The notes below the pieces were generated by a model that worked only from the letters and a program-made list of their open reading frames with translations, was not told the origin of the DNA and ran no database searches. Both the position numbers and the translations under genes were made by a program. 64,000 nt of DNA. Source: Actinobacillus genomosp. 1. GTDB taxonomy: Bacteria; Pseudomonadota; Gammaproteobacteria; Enterobacterales; Pasteurellaceae. Location: positions 692,501 to 756,500 of the forward strand of contig NZ_CP103834.1 in the NCBI RefSeq assembly GCF_029774175.1. The letters run 5' to 3'. Of the stretch, positions 34,339 through 43,274 are shown one piece after another (within the stretch, counting starts at the first letter, position 1; each line of letters begins with the position of its first letter).

Positions 34339-35697
34339 TTACTGGCGAAGCAATGCAAGGATTTCATCGGTTTTTTCTTGCATTAATTTCTTATCGCCAC
34401 GAGTTTCTAAATTTAAACGCACTACCGGTTCAGTGTTTGAACTACGCAAATTGAAACGCCAATTGTCAAACTCAACGCTAATACCGTCTAATGTTTCAAC
34501 TTTACCGTCTTTGTACGCTTCTTTTACTCGTTCGATTGCCGCCTTCGCATCGACTAATTTACTGTTAATTTCTCCCGGTGATGGGAATTTAGCTAAACGT
34601 GCACCGACTAATTCGCTTAACGGCTTACCTGTTGTACATAGTAACTCTAAAGTCAATAACCATGGAATCATACCGCTATCACAATAGAAGAAATCACGGA
34701 AGTAATGGTGAGCAGACATTTCACCACCATAAATTGCATCTACGGCACGCATTTTTTCTTTAATAAACGAGTGACCTGATTTTGACATAACCGCTTCGCC
34801 ACCCGCTTCAGCCACTAATTCTTCGGTATTCCAAATTAAACGCGGGTCATAAATAATCTTAGCACCTTTATTTTTCACTAAGAATGCTTGCGATAGTAAA
34901 CCGACTACATAGTAGCCTTCAATAAATCCACCTTTTTCATCAAAGAAGAAGCAACGGTCGAAATCGCCGTCAAATGCAATACCTGCATCTGCTTTGTTCT
35001 CTAATACGGCTTTGATTGAGTCTTCACGGTTTTCATGAAGAATCGGATTAGGAATACCGTTAGGGAAATTGCCGTCCGGATTATTATGTACTTTAACAAA
35101 CTCTACCGGTACGTTACGCGCTTTAAACTGTGCTTCAATCGCATCAATAATATGACCTGCCGCACCATTACCTGAATTAATCACTAATTTTTTCGGTGTC
35201 AATTTATCTAAGTCGATATAAGAAAGCAGATGTTCTACATATTCGCCTTGTACGCTTTTTTGTGTATAACTACCTCTTTGCGTTACAGGGGGGAAATTGT
35301 TTTCTTCGGCTAAGCGTTGAATATCGGCTAAACCGGTATCGGCACTAATCGGACGAGAACCTTCTCTTACTAATTTCATGCCGTTATAATCCATCGGATT
35401 ATGGCTTGCCGTTACTTGGATACCACCGTCAGTTTTAAGGAACGAAGTCGCAAAATAAACTTCTTCGGTACCGGTAAGACCTAAATCAATAACATTTACG
35501 CCCGAATCTAATAAGCCGTTAGTTACCGCACTTTTTAATTCGTTACTGGTTAAACGAACATCGCCACCGACAACAATACTTTTCGGTTTGAGGTATTGCC
35601 CAAAAGCACGCCCAATACGGTATGCAATATCCGTATTTAATTCTGTACCTAATTGACCGCGAATGTCATAGGCTTTAAAACAAGTGAGTTTACTCAT
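34339..35697 (-). CDS. manB: Phosphomannomutase / phosphoglucomutase, ManB type
   Basis: Interconverts hexose 6- and 1-phosphates for sugar-nucleotide synthesis. The 452 residues show the alpha-D-phosphohexomutase layout: the active-site Ser loop TASHNPMDYNGMK (about 97-109), the metal loop DGDFDRCFFFDEKG (about 244-257), the sugar loop GGEMSAHHYFRDF and the C-terminal phosphate loop RSSNTEPVVRLN. AAGGAC precedes the start. It follows csrA by 33 bases and so probably shares its transcript. Mannose versus glucose preference cannot be read from the sequence; galU next door suggests use in surface polysaccharide. Confidence 0.88.
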   Translation of the reverse strand: MSKLTCFKAYDIRGQLGTELNTDIAYRIGRAFGQYLKPKSIVVGGDVRLTSNELKSAVTNGLLDSGVNVIDLGLTGTEEVYFATSFLKTDGGIQVTASHNPMDYNGMKLVREGSRPISADTGLADIQRLAEENNFPPVTQRGSYTQKSVQGEYVEHLLSYIDLDKLTPKKLVINSGNGAAGHIIDAIEAQFKARNVPVEFVKVHNNPDGNFPNGIPNPILHENREDSIKAVLENKADAGIAFDGDFDRCFFFDEKGGFIEGYYVVGLLSQAFLVKNKGAKIIYDPRLIWNTEELVAEAGGEAVMSKSGHSFIKEKMRAVDAIYGGEMSAHHYFRDFFYCDSGMIPWLLTLELLCTTGKPLSELVGARLAKFPSPGEINSKLVDAKAAIERVKEAYKDGKVETLDGISVEFDNWRFNLRSSNTEPVVRLNLETRGDKKLMQEKTDEILALLRQ

Positions 35698-35730
35698 AGA
35701 TTCGTCCTTACTCTGTTAGTGATAAAATAT

Positions 35731-35925
35731 TTATTGCTGCGTTTCATTAGCGACATCATCCGCTAACGCCTTGATTCTTTGATAAATTTCTTCTCTATGA
35801 ACAGAAACTTCTTTAGGCGCATTTACACCTAATTTAACTTGATTACCTCGAACGCTGAGAACGGTAATCTCAACATTATCTCCTATTAGTAAACTTTCCC
35901 CAATTTTGCGAGTGAGTATAAGCAT
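35731..35925 (-). CDS. csrA: Carbon storage regulator CsrA
   Basis: A dimeric RNA-binding protein that binds GGA motifs in mRNA leaders and controls central carbon use, adhesion and motility genes. The 64 residues start MLILTRKIGESLLIGDNVEI and keep both RNA-contact zones (LTRKIGES and the VHREEIYQRI helix). The ribosome site GGGAGG is itself a possible CsrA target. It lies downstream of alaS as in most gammaproteobacteria. The leader (35926-36004) holds two small hairpins. Confidence 0.97.
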   Translation of the reverse strand: MLILTRKIGESLLIGDNVEITVLSVRGNQVKLGVNAPKEVSVHREEIYQRIKALADDVANETQQ

Positions 35926-35944
35926 GTAGCCTCCCGAGTCAAAA

Positions 35945-35993
35945 GTCCTAAAACATTTAGGAGTGATGGCAAGGTCAATCCATCAACCTTGCC
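35945..35993 (-). promoter_or_regulatory. csrA leader hairpins
   Basis: On the minus strand GGCAAGGT…ACCTTGCC (35968-35993) is followed by TCCTAAA-TGT-TTTAGGA (35945-35961) and then CTTTTG. The second can act as a weak alaS terminator or present a GGA near the csrA ribosome site for self-regulation. Confidence 0.5.
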
Positions 35994-36004
35994 TAATTAT
36001 TTAA

Positions 36005-38629
36005 TTAAAGTTTTGCTTGAATCCATTCTTGCGCAAATGTGAGTGCCGCATCTAAATTTTGAGGTTCTGAACCGCCTGCCATAGCCATATCTGCTCGACC
36101 GCCGCCTTTACCTCCGACTTGTTGCGCCATTGCGCCGACTAATTCACCGGCATTCACTTTACTTGATAAATCTTTCGTTACACCGACGATTAAATTGACT
36201 TTATCATCCGTTACCGTACCAAACGCAACAATTGCACTTCCTAATTGATTTTTTAAATCATCAACCATTGTACGTAGCGATTTTACTTCTACATTTTCAA
36301 GTTTTTGTACCACAACATTAACACCGTTAATATTGCGAGCTTGTTTCACTAACTCGGAACCTGCTTGTGCGGCAAGTTTGTCTTTAAGTTGCTGCAACTC
36401 TTTTTCCGTACGTTTCGCTTTATCTTGCAATTGTTGAATTTTTTCCACTAACGAATTGCCGTCCGCTTTTAATAATTCCGCACTTTGCTGTAATACTTTT
36501 TGCTGACCATGTAACCACTCGATTGCAGTTTCTCCGGTTACCGCTTCAACACGGCGAATACCTGCTGCAACCGCACCTTCAGAAACTAGTTTGAACAATC
36601 CAATGTCACCGGTTCTTTCAACATGAGTACCGCCGCAAAGTTCAATAGAAAATTCCGTCATGCCGACCACTCGAACAACATCACCGTATTTTTCACCGAA
36701 TAACGCCATTGCACCTTTTTTCTTCGCCGATTCGATATCCATAGTTTCAATCGTTACTCGGATATTTTCACGAATTTTACGGTTTACAATACGTTCTATC
36801 TCTTCTAATTGAGACTTACTAATCGCTTCCGGTTGCGAAAAGTCAAAACGCAGAATATTTTCGGAAACCAATGAACCTTTTTGTGCCACATGATCACCTA
36901 ACACTTCTCTTAATGCGGAATGTAATAAGTGGGTCGCACTGTGGTTTGCCGTAATAGCTACACGACGACTACGCTCAACACTTGCAGTAACTTTATCACC
37001 GATTGATAAACTACCTGATGTTAATTGCCCGATATGTCCGAATACTTGTCCATATTTTTGCGTATCGTTTACCGTGAAATTGCAAATTTCGGTTGAAATT
37101 AAACCGCTATCTCCTACTTGCCCGCCCATTTCCGCATAGAACGGCGTTTGATCAAGAATAATAACCGCGGACTCACCCGATTGAATTGTTTCAACCGCTT
37201 TACCATTACTAAATAAACCGACAACCGTTGCTTGGGCGTCTAAATTCTCGTAACCGATAAAGTTGGTTTGACCTTCTACTTTAATGACATTGTTATAGTC
37301 GGTACCGAAATTACTACTTGCTTTTGCACGCTCTCGTTGTGCGGTCATTTCCGCTTCAAAACCGGCTTCATCAATCGTGATTTCACGTTCACGGCATACG
37401 TCGGCGGTTAAATCTAATGGGAAGCCGTAAGTATCATAAAGTTTAAATGCCACTTCACCTGAAAGTGTATTATTCTCAACTTTAGTTAATGCATCTTCTA
37501 ATAAGGCTAGGCCACGTTCAAGCGTACGAGCAAACTGCTCTTCTTCCGCTTTTAGTGTTTTCTGAATATGCGCTTGTTTTTGGGTTAAAATCTCACCGGC
37601 ATGTCCCATTACGGCTGCAAGTGTAGGTACTAATTTATAAAAGAACGCTTCTTTTGCACCTAACAAGTTACCGTGACGTACTGCACGGCGAATAATACGA
37701 CGCAATACATAACCGCGACCTTCATTTGACGGAACAACGCCATCCGCAATTAAGTATGAACAAGCGCGAATATGGTCTGCCACTACACGTAATGATTTAT
37801 TGTCTAAGTCGGTTACGTTTAATAAGCCCGCTACTTCTTTAATTAAAGTTTGGAAAATATCCGTTTCGTAGTTTGAGTTTACGTGTTGCATTACTGCTGT
37901 CATACGCTCTAAACCCATACCCGTATCTACAGACGGTTTCGGTAATTTTTCCATCGTACCATCTGCTTGACGGTTAAACTGCATAAATACGATATTCCAT
38001 ACTTCAATATAACGGTCACCGTCTTCTTCCGGACTGCCCGGTAAACCGCCCCAAAAGGTATCGCCGTGGTCATAAAAGATTTCGGTGCAAGGACCGCACG
38101 GACCGGTATCACCCATTGCCCAGAAATTATCCGAAGCATACGGAGCACCTTTGTTATCGCCGATACGAATAATATGATCCGTCGGTACGCCTACGATTTT
38201 GTTCCAAATATCATAAGCTTCATCATCCGTTTCATAAACGGTTACATATAATTTTTCTTTCGGAAGACCAAGCCATTGCGGAGAAGTTAAGTATTCCCAA
38301 CCGAATTGAATTGCATCTTGTTTGAAATAGTCGCCGAAACTGAAGTTACCCATCATTTCAAAGAATGTGTGATGGCGTGCGGTATAACCTACGTTTTCTA
38401 AGTCATTGTGTTTACCGCCGGCACGCACACAACGTTGCGCGGTAGTTGCTCGAGTATAAGGACGTTTTTCTAAGCCGAGAAAAACATCTTTAAATTGATT
38501 CATACCCGCATTAGTAAATAATAAAGTCGGGTCGTTTTCCGGCACCAAAGAGCTACTTGGTACAACAGTATGTCCTTTACTATGGAAGAAATCCAAGAAT
38601 GATTGTCTAATTTCTGAAGTCGTTTTCAT
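36005..38629 (-). CDS. alaS: Alanyl-tRNA synthetase
   Basis: Charges tRNA-Ala. The 874 residues have class II motif 1/2 (FTNAGMNQFKDVFLG, HHTFFEMMGNFSFGDYF), motif 3 (GRGYVLRRIIRRAVRHG), the editing domain with zinc-binding HSATHLLHSALR and CGGTHVERTGDIG, and the C-terminal coiled-coil plus glycine-rich C-Ala domain (GGKGGGRADMAMAGG). Length matches E. coli AlaS (876). The start has a weak ribosome site. It is followed by csrA in the same direction. Confidence 0.98.
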   Translation of the reverse strand: MKTTSEIRQSFLDFFHSKGHTVVPSSSLVPENDPTLLFTNAGMNQFKDVFLGLEKRPYTRATTAQRCVRAGGKHNDLENVGYTARHHTFFEMMGNFSFGDYFKQDAIQFGWEYLTSPQWLGLPKEKLYVTVYETDDEAYDIWNKIVGVPTDHIIRIGDNKGAPYASDNFWAMGDTGPCGPCTEIFYDHGDTFWGGLPGSPEEDGDRYIEVWNIVFMQFNRQADGTMEKLPKPSVDTGMGLERMTAVMQHVNSNYETDIFQTLIKEVAGLLNVTDLDNKSLRVVADHIRACSYLIADGVVPSNEGRGYVLRRIIRRAVRHGNLLGAKEAFFYKLVPTLAAVMGHAGEILTQKQAHIQKTLKAEEEQFARTLERGLALLEDALTKVENNTLSGEVAFKLYDTYGFPLDLTADVCREREITIDEAGFEAEMTAQRERAKASSNFGTDYNNVIKVEGQTNFIGYENLDAQATVVGLFSNGKAVETIQSGESAVIILDQTPFYAEMGGQVGDSGLISTEICNFTVNDTQKYGQVFGHIGQLTSGSLSIGDKVTASVERSRRVAITANHSATHLLHSALREVLGDHVAQKGSLVSENILRFDFSQPEAISKSQLEEIERIVNRKIRENIRVTIETMDIESAKKKGAMALFGEKYGDVVRVVGMTEFSIELCGGTHVERTGDIGLFKLVSEGAVAAGIRRVEAVTGETAIEWLHGQQKVLQQSAELLKADGNSLVEKIQQLQDKAKRTEKELQQLKDKLAAQAGSELVKQARNINGVNVVVQKLENVEVKSLRTMVDDLKNQLGSAIVAFGTVTDDKVNLIVGVTKDLSSKVNAGELVGAMAQQVGGKGGGRADMAMAGGSEPQNLDAALTFAQEWIQAKL

Positions 38630-38762
38630 TTAATAACACTCTAAAAAATAATGTATAAAGCAAAATAGCTGGTGATAAATATCATTATTCTACACGTTTT
38701 TCATTCCTTTGCTAATTGACAACCGCTTTTTTAATGAAAAACTTATTATATTTATTAAAAAA

Positions 38763-38799
38763 CAACCGCTTGAAAAGCTAGAGAACTTTTAAGCGGTTG
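38763..38799. terminator. Uptake-signal hairpin downstream of uspA
   Basis: CAACCGCTTGAAAAG and CTTTTAAGCGGTTG pair over an 8-base loop, about 50 bases past the uspA stop codon. It is the probable uspA terminator. Confidence 0.65.
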
Positions 38800-38849
38800 A
38801 GTTTAACGTTATTTATCTGCTTTTATGTAAATTGTTGTCAGCATTACAA

Positions 38850-39275
38850 TTATTCATCAGCTAACGGTACAACTAACATATCAACAGTGACATTATTCAT
38901 TACTTGGCGAGTAGATGACATAAACTTACTCCAAAAATCTTGATGGTGCCCAGTAATCAATAAGTCAATTTTGTGTTTTTCAACCGCATCTTCCAATACT
39001 TGGCTGAAATCACCGGTACCGTTAAGACGTTCGGAAACCGGATAATTCACTTTAGCAGATAGCTCGTCTAATGCTTTTGTCGTTTCCTCAAGTACACTGT
39101 CTTGTACTGAAGACATATTAATATCAATTAACCCCGTATAAAGATCGGAAAAATTAACATCTACGTGGATTAATGAAAGTTTTGCTCCGCATTTCTCGGC
39201 TAAATCTGCGCCTTTACGGAGTAAAACAAGACTTTCTTCAGAGAGATCAACCGCAACTAAAATATGTTTATACAT
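38850..39275 (-). CDS. uspA: Universal stress protein UspA
   Basis: A 141-residue cytoplasmic stress protein of the UspA class. The start at 39275 (MYKHILVAVDLSEES) matches the family and has AAGGAG upstream; an in-frame start 18 codons earlier would add an unrelated leader. The C-terminal region is DLLITGHHQDFWSKFMSSTRQVMNN, the UspA type that lacks the full ATP-binding GxxGxxxxxxxxGS loop of MJ0577-type proteins. It lies divergent from hlyX, so the pair may be co-regulated by oxygen, but no clear FNR box was seen in the gap. Confidence 0.93.
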   Translation of the reverse strand: MYKHILVAVDLSEESLVLLRKGADLAEKCGAKLSLIHVDVNFSDLYTGLIDINMSSVQDSVLEETTKALDELSAKVNYPVSERLNGTGDFSQVLEDAVEKHKIDLLITGHHQDFWSKFMSSTRQVMNNVTVDMLVVPLADE

Positions 39276-39539
39276 AAATAGACTCCTTCTTGTATGCCTA
39301 ATCATTTCTTTGTTTGATGATACTAGCATATTCTTTTCACGGAAAACTTGAGCTAGATCTCATTTTTGAAAAAACATTCCAAGGTTTGAAATATTTTTTA
39401 ATTTGGAGCATATCGGCATAAGATTGAAAATAACTTTTTAAGGTTAAATAAACCGATTACCGGCTTTATTATCCTAATAAATGATGGTAAAATTTGCTTG
39501 AAATCAAACTTTTACCTATTTTAAAAGACGGTAGCCCTT

Positions 39540-40307
39540 ATGAAAATTGTATCTGACGCTAAACATACAAGCCGAACGGCTTGCACTATCCATTGCCAGA
39601 ACTGCAGCATTAGCCAACTTTGCTTACCTTTTACATTAAGCGAACATGAATTAACTCAGCTTGATAATATTATCGAACGCAAAAAACCTGTGCAAAAATC
39701 CCAAATTATTTTTCAATCCGGTGACGAGCTTCGTTCTATTTATGCAATTCGTTCAGGTACAATTAAAAGCTACACGATTAGTGAAAGCGGTGAAGAACAG
39801 ATTACCGCATTTCATCTTCCCGGTGATTTGGTCGGCTTTGATGCGATTATGAATATGAAACATGTCGGTTTTGCACAAGCACTCGAAACCTCCATGATTT
39901 GTGAAATTCCATTCGATATTTTAGATGACCTTGCCGGAAAGATGCCTAAAATCCGTCATCAAATTATGCGTTTAATGAGTAATGAAATTAAAAGTGATCA
40001 GGAAATGATTTTATTACTTTCAAAAATGAGTGCGGAAGAAAAATTAGCGGCATTTTTGCATAATTTATCTCAGCGTTATGCGGCTCGAGGTTTTTCCGCC
40101 CGTGAATTCCGATTAACTATGACTCGTGGCGATATTGGCAATTATCTCGGTTTAACCATTGAAACCATTAGCCGTTTATTAGGTCGTTTCCAAAAAAGCG
40201 GTATGATTACGGTACAAGGCAAGTATATTACTATCAACCGTATGGATGAACTGACCGATATGGCGGGCGTTACACGCTCACAAATTCCGGTAATACAAAC
40301 AGCATAA
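39540..40307 (+). CDS. hlyX: FNR-family anaerobic regulator HlyX
   Basis: Oxygen-sensing [4Fe-4S] transcription factor of the CRP/FNR family. The 255-residue protein reads like HlyX, the FNR homologue first found in A. pleuropneumoniae by its ability to switch on a silent haemolysin of E. coli. Cluster cysteines are Cys19, Cys22, Cys28 and Cys121, with the E. coli spacing. The dimer helix is at about 140-160 and the DNA-recognition helix LTIETISRLLGRFQKSG near 205-221 keeps the FNR E-SR contacts. A bidirectional terminator follows. Confidence 0.95.
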   Translation: MKIVSDAKHTSRTACTIHCQNCSISQLCLPFTLSEHELTQLDNIIERKKPVQKSQIIFQSGDELRSIYAIRSGTIKSYTISESGEEQITAFHLPGDLVGFDAIMNMKHVGFAQALETSMICEIPFDILDDLAGKMPKIRHQIMRLMSNEIKSDQEMILLLSKMSAEEKLAAFLHNLSQRYAARGFSAREFRLTMTRGDIGNYLGLTIETISRLLGRFQKSGMITVQGKYITINRMDELTDMAGVTRSQIPVIQTA

Positions 40308-40315
40308 AACCAAAC

Positions 40316-40349
40316 AAAAATGCCACTATTAATTGATAGTGGCATTTTT
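40316..40349. terminator. Bidirectional terminator between hlyX and sspB
   Basis: AAAAATGCCACTAT (40316-40329) pairs perfectly with ATAGTGGCATTTTT (40336-40349), with T-runs on both strands. Confidence 0.93.
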
Positions 40350-40412
40350 TATGCTTTAAGGAATTTCGTAAATTATTTAAGAAATCCGACCGCTTATTTA
40401 TCAGGTTATACG

Positions 40413-40829
40413 TTATTTTACTAATTTTAAATGCGTCGGTTTTTTCTTGGCTTTTGGCTTATCGTCTTCTTTTTCAGTTTGCTGATTAACCCTTTCATTA
40501 TATGCTTGTTCGCTATAGTAAGGCTCGTCTTGGAACATAATCCCATCACCGGTTTCTTGAGCATAAATCGCTTCCGTCGCACCGAAAGGAATATAAATAT
40601 CACGTAACATTCCTTGGAAGCGAGCATTAAAGCTGATTGACTCATCATTAATGACATATTGTCCGATTGAACGAGGCGCAATGTTTAAGATGATCTTACC
40701 GTCTCGAACGAATTCTACCGGCACATCAACATCGGGATACTCGGCATTCACTAATAAATAAGGCGTATTATCATTATCTAAAATCCAGTTGTAGTACGCG
40801 TGGTAAAGATAAGGGCGCAAGGGTTTCAT
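40413..40829 (-). CDS. sspB: ClpXP adaptor SspB
   Basis: Delivers ssrA-tagged proteins to ClpXP. The 138 residues comprise the tag-binding dimer domain (RPYLYHAYYNWILDN, HILVNAEYPDV-type, LNIAPRSIGQYVINDESISFNARFQG) to about residue 105, a flexible linker, and the C-terminal ClpX-binding tail (THLKLVK). The start codon overlaps the sspA stop by one base, so translation is coupled. Confidence 0.95.
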   Translation of the reverse strand: MKPLRPYLYHAYYNWILDNDNTPYLLVNAEYPDVDVPVEFVRDGKIILNIAPRSIGQYVINDESISFNARFQGMLRDIYIPFGATEAIYAQETGDGIMFQDEPYYSEQAYNERVNQQTEKEDDKPKAKKKPTHLKLVK

Positions 40830-41473
40830 TAGTCTTTATCATCCATTAAATGTTTTGGTGCGGAACCACCAATAGATTGAACAAAGCTCTCACGTTGGAA
40901 GACGCGAGTCATATAAGTTTTAATCGCTTTACTACCGGCACCGGTAAATTCAATACCTAAACTGTGCATTTTCCATAATAACGGCGCAACGTAACAATCA
41001 ACCAAGCTAAACTCTTCGCTCATAAAATAAGGGGTTGCAGCAAATACCGGACCTAACGCTAACATTTCATCACGTAATTCCAGTAATGCTTTTTTCGCTT
41101 CTTTAGACTCGGGATCTTTGTTCGCAATATCAATTAATGAGTACCAATCTTGTTCGATACGATGCATGGTTAAACGACATTTTCCACGTAATACCGGATA
41201 GACCGGCATTAACGGCGGATGAGGAAATCGTTCGTCAAGATATTCCATAATGATACGCGAGTTAAATAACACTAAATCGCGATCGACTAATGTCGGTACA
41301 TTACCGTACGGATTTACTTCCACTAAATCTTCAGAAATCGTATCGGGACTAATATTTTCGATTTCATAAGGAACGCCCTTTTCTGCTAATACGATACGCA
41401 CTTGGTGGCTATAAATATCATTTTTATCTGAAAAAAGGGTCATCACTGAACGTTTATTCGCACTGCTCGTCAT
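40829..41473 (-). CDS. sspA: Stringent starvation protein SspA
   Basis: A GST-fold protein that binds RNA polymerase and alters promoter use in stationary phase. The start at 41473 (MTSSANKRSVMTLFS) matches E. coli SspA; an in-frame start 22 codons upstream would add a non-family leader. Conserved are DIYSHQVRIVLAEKG (about 19-33) and the surface patch IIMEYLDERFPHPPLMPVYP. Length is 214 residues. It is the first gene of sspAB; the usual rplM-rpsI partners are not in the window. Confidence 0.95.
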   Translation of the reverse strand: MTSSANKRSVMTLFSDKNDIYSHQVRIVLAEKGVPYEIENISPDTISEDLVEVNPYGNVPTLVDRDLVLFNSRIIMEYLDERFPHPPLMPVYPVLRGKCRLTMHRIEQDWYSLIDIANKDPESKEAKKALLELRDEMLALGPVFAATPYFMSEEFSLVDCYVAPLLWKMHSLGIEFTGAGSKAIKTYMTRVFQRESFVQSIGGSAPKHLMDDKD

Positions 41474-41625
41474 ATATATTCTGTCTCCGATTCTGATTGC
41501 AAACACATAAATTTTAAAAATGGTCGCATATGGTAACACATTTAGACTTTAGGTTGATAGTTTTAAATTGTACTTTGCCAATAATTCTTTACATTATTCA
41601 CCCTGATTTAGTTGCATAAATTCAT

Positions 41626-41641
41626 AAGCAAACGTTTGCCT
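41626..41641. promoter_or_regulatory. PurR operator upstream of purE
   Basis: AAGCAAACGTTTGCCT matches the consensus ACGCAAACGTTTGCGT at 14 of 16 positions. It lies 50 bases before purE, with TATACT (41649-41654) as -10 candidate. Confidence 0.85.
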
Positions 41642-41690
41642 ATTATGTTATACTTCATATATATCTCTTCTAGTTTCAAAAGGAATTAAT

Positions 41691-42185
41691 ATGTCTGAAA
41701 AACCAGAAATTGCTATTGTAATGGGTTCAAAAAGCGACTGGGCAACTATGTCGGAAGCAACACAAATTTTAGATCAGTTTAATCTTGCTTATCACGTGGA
41801 GGTGGTTTCGGCGCATCGTACACCGGATAAACTTTTCTCATTTGCGGAAAGTGCCGAACAAAACGGCTATAAAGTGATTATCGCAGGTGCGGGCGGTGCA
41901 GCACATTTACCGGGTATGATTGCGGCAAAAACGATTGTGCCTGTGTTAGGCGTGCCGGTAAAAAGTTCGATGCTAAGCGGCGTAGATAGTTTATACTCTA
42001 TCGTGCAAATGCCGAAAGGTATTCCGGTCGGTACGCTTGCGATTGGTCCTGCCGGTGCGGCGAATGCCGGTTTATTAGCCGCACAAATATTAGCGGCTTT
42101 TGATCCTGAATTAGCGAAAAAATTACACGCATTCCGCAATGAACAAACGCAATCTGTCTTAGATAATCCAGATCCACGTAATTAA
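41691..42185 (+). CDS. purE: N5-carboxyaminoimidazole ribonucleotide mutase PurE
   Basis: Moves the carboxyl group from N5-CAIR to C4 in purine synthesis. The 164 residues have the class I PurE motifs VMGSKSDWATM (about 10-20), VVSAHRTPDKL, AGAGGAAHLPGM and GAANAGLLAAQIL. AAAGGA precedes the ATG. It is followed after 10 bases by ansA and then purK, so purE and purK are split by an asparaginase gene. Confidence 0.97.
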   Translation: MSEKPEIAIVMGSKSDWATMSEATQILDQFNLAYHVEVVSAHRTPDKLFSFAESAEQNGYKVIIAGAGGAAHLPGMIAAKTIVPVLGVPVKSSMLSGVDSLYSIVQMPKGIPVGTLAIGPAGAANAGLLAAQILAAFDPELAKKLHAFRNEQTQSVLDNPDPRN

Positions 42186-42195
42186 TCTATTTTTC

Positions 42196-43161
42196 ATGAC
42201 AAAGAAACTTTTAATCCTACATACAGGCGGTACGATTTCAATGAGTGAAGGTGAAGACGGTAAAGTTTCGCCTTCTGAGAAAAATCCGCTACTTGCCGCA
42301 TTAGAACGTTTAAACCACCCTGCTCAGCTCAGTCAAGAATCTGTACTGAATGTGCCTTCACCGCATATTACTTTACAGCATTGGTTACTATTAAAAACAC
42401 GCATTGAAAAAGCGGTAAATGAAGAACATTATGACGGTATTGTGATTACCCACGGTACGGATACGTTAGAAGAAACCGCTTATTTCCTTGACCTAGCGCT
42501 GAATGTAAATGTACCGGTTGCAATTACAGGTGCAATGCGTTCAAGTAACGAATTAGGCTCGGACGGATTAATCAACTTACAAAGTGCGATTTTGGTTGCA
42601 CTTTGTCAGGAAAGCCAAGGCAAAGGCGTATTAGTGGTGATGAATGATGAGATTCATAACGCTAAATTTGTGACTAAAACGCATACGACCAATGTAGCGA
42701 CATTCCAAACACCGACCTTCGGTCCTTGCGGATTAATTGCGAAAAACCGCGTGCTATATTTCCAACAATTAACCGAATACGAACGTTTCCCGATACAGGC
42801 TGTTACCCGTACTAACGTGCAGCTTGTTAAAAGTTACGCCGGAATGGACAGCTTCTTACTCGAACAATTAGCTCACCACGGTTGTGACGGTGTTGTGATT
42901 GAAGCACTCGGCGCAGGTAATTTGCCGCCGAGTTGTTTAGCCGGTTTAGATGCGTTATTACGTGCTGATATTCCTGTTGTATTAGTTTCTCGTGCGTTTA
43001 ACGGCGTTACTCAAGATGTGTACGACTATTTAGGCGGCGGTAAGCAACTTAAACAACAAAACGTGATTTTCACCACCGGTTTAAGCGGTCAAAAAGCACG
43101 TATCAAATTGTTAGTCCTGTTAAACCAAAACTTGAGTAAGCCGCTCGCCGAATATTTTTAA
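42196..43161 (+). CDS. ansA: Type I (cytoplasmic) L-asparaginase
   Basis: Hydrolyses asparagine to aspartate and ammonia. The 321 residues have the two asparaginase signatures: LLILHTGGTISM (residues 5-16, catalytic Thr) and VITHGTDTLEETA (about 85-97). No signal peptide is present, so this is the cytoplasmic AnsA form rather than AnsB. It lies 10 bases after purE without its own clear ribosome site and 113 bases before purK, so PurR may also control it. Aspartate is used for purine synthesis and the next-but-one gene is aspC, which may explain the grouping. Confidence 0.93.
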   Translation: MTKKLLILHTGGTISMSEGEDGKVSPSEKNPLLAALERLNHPAQLSQESVLNVPSPHITLQHWLLLKTRIEKAVNEEHYDGIVITHGTDTLEETAYFLDLALNVNVPVAITGAMRSSNELGSDGLINLQSAILVALCQESQGKGVLVVMNDEIHNAKFVTKTHTTNVATFQTPTFGPCGLIAKNRVLYFQQLTEYERFPIQAVTRTNVQLVKSYAGMDSFLLEQLAHHGCDGVVIEALGAGNLPPSCLAGLDALLRADIPVVLVSRAFNGVTQDVYDYLGGGKQLKQQNVIFTTGLSGQKARIKLLVLLNQNLSKPLAEYF

Positions 43162-43205
43162 ACAATCCAATAAATACCCAAATTAGTTCGAGGTTTGCTT
43201 GCCAA

Positions 43206-43215
43206 ACAAGCGGTC
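43206..43215 (+). repeat. Uptake signal sequence in the ansA-purK gap
   Basis: Full ACAAGCGGTC core followed by the A/T-rich AAATTTGCC extension. It is a single copy, so it need not stop transcription into purK. Confidence 0.85.
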
Positions 43216-43274
43216 AAATTTGCCGAAAAAATTGCAAATCAGCCCTCGAACTTGCTGCAAACGGAATCATAAAA

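Noticed and set aside
39340..39539. FNR box in the uspA-hlyX gap
   Set aside because: TTGAAATCAA at about 39497 lacks the four-base spacer of the TTGAT-N4-ATCAA consensus.
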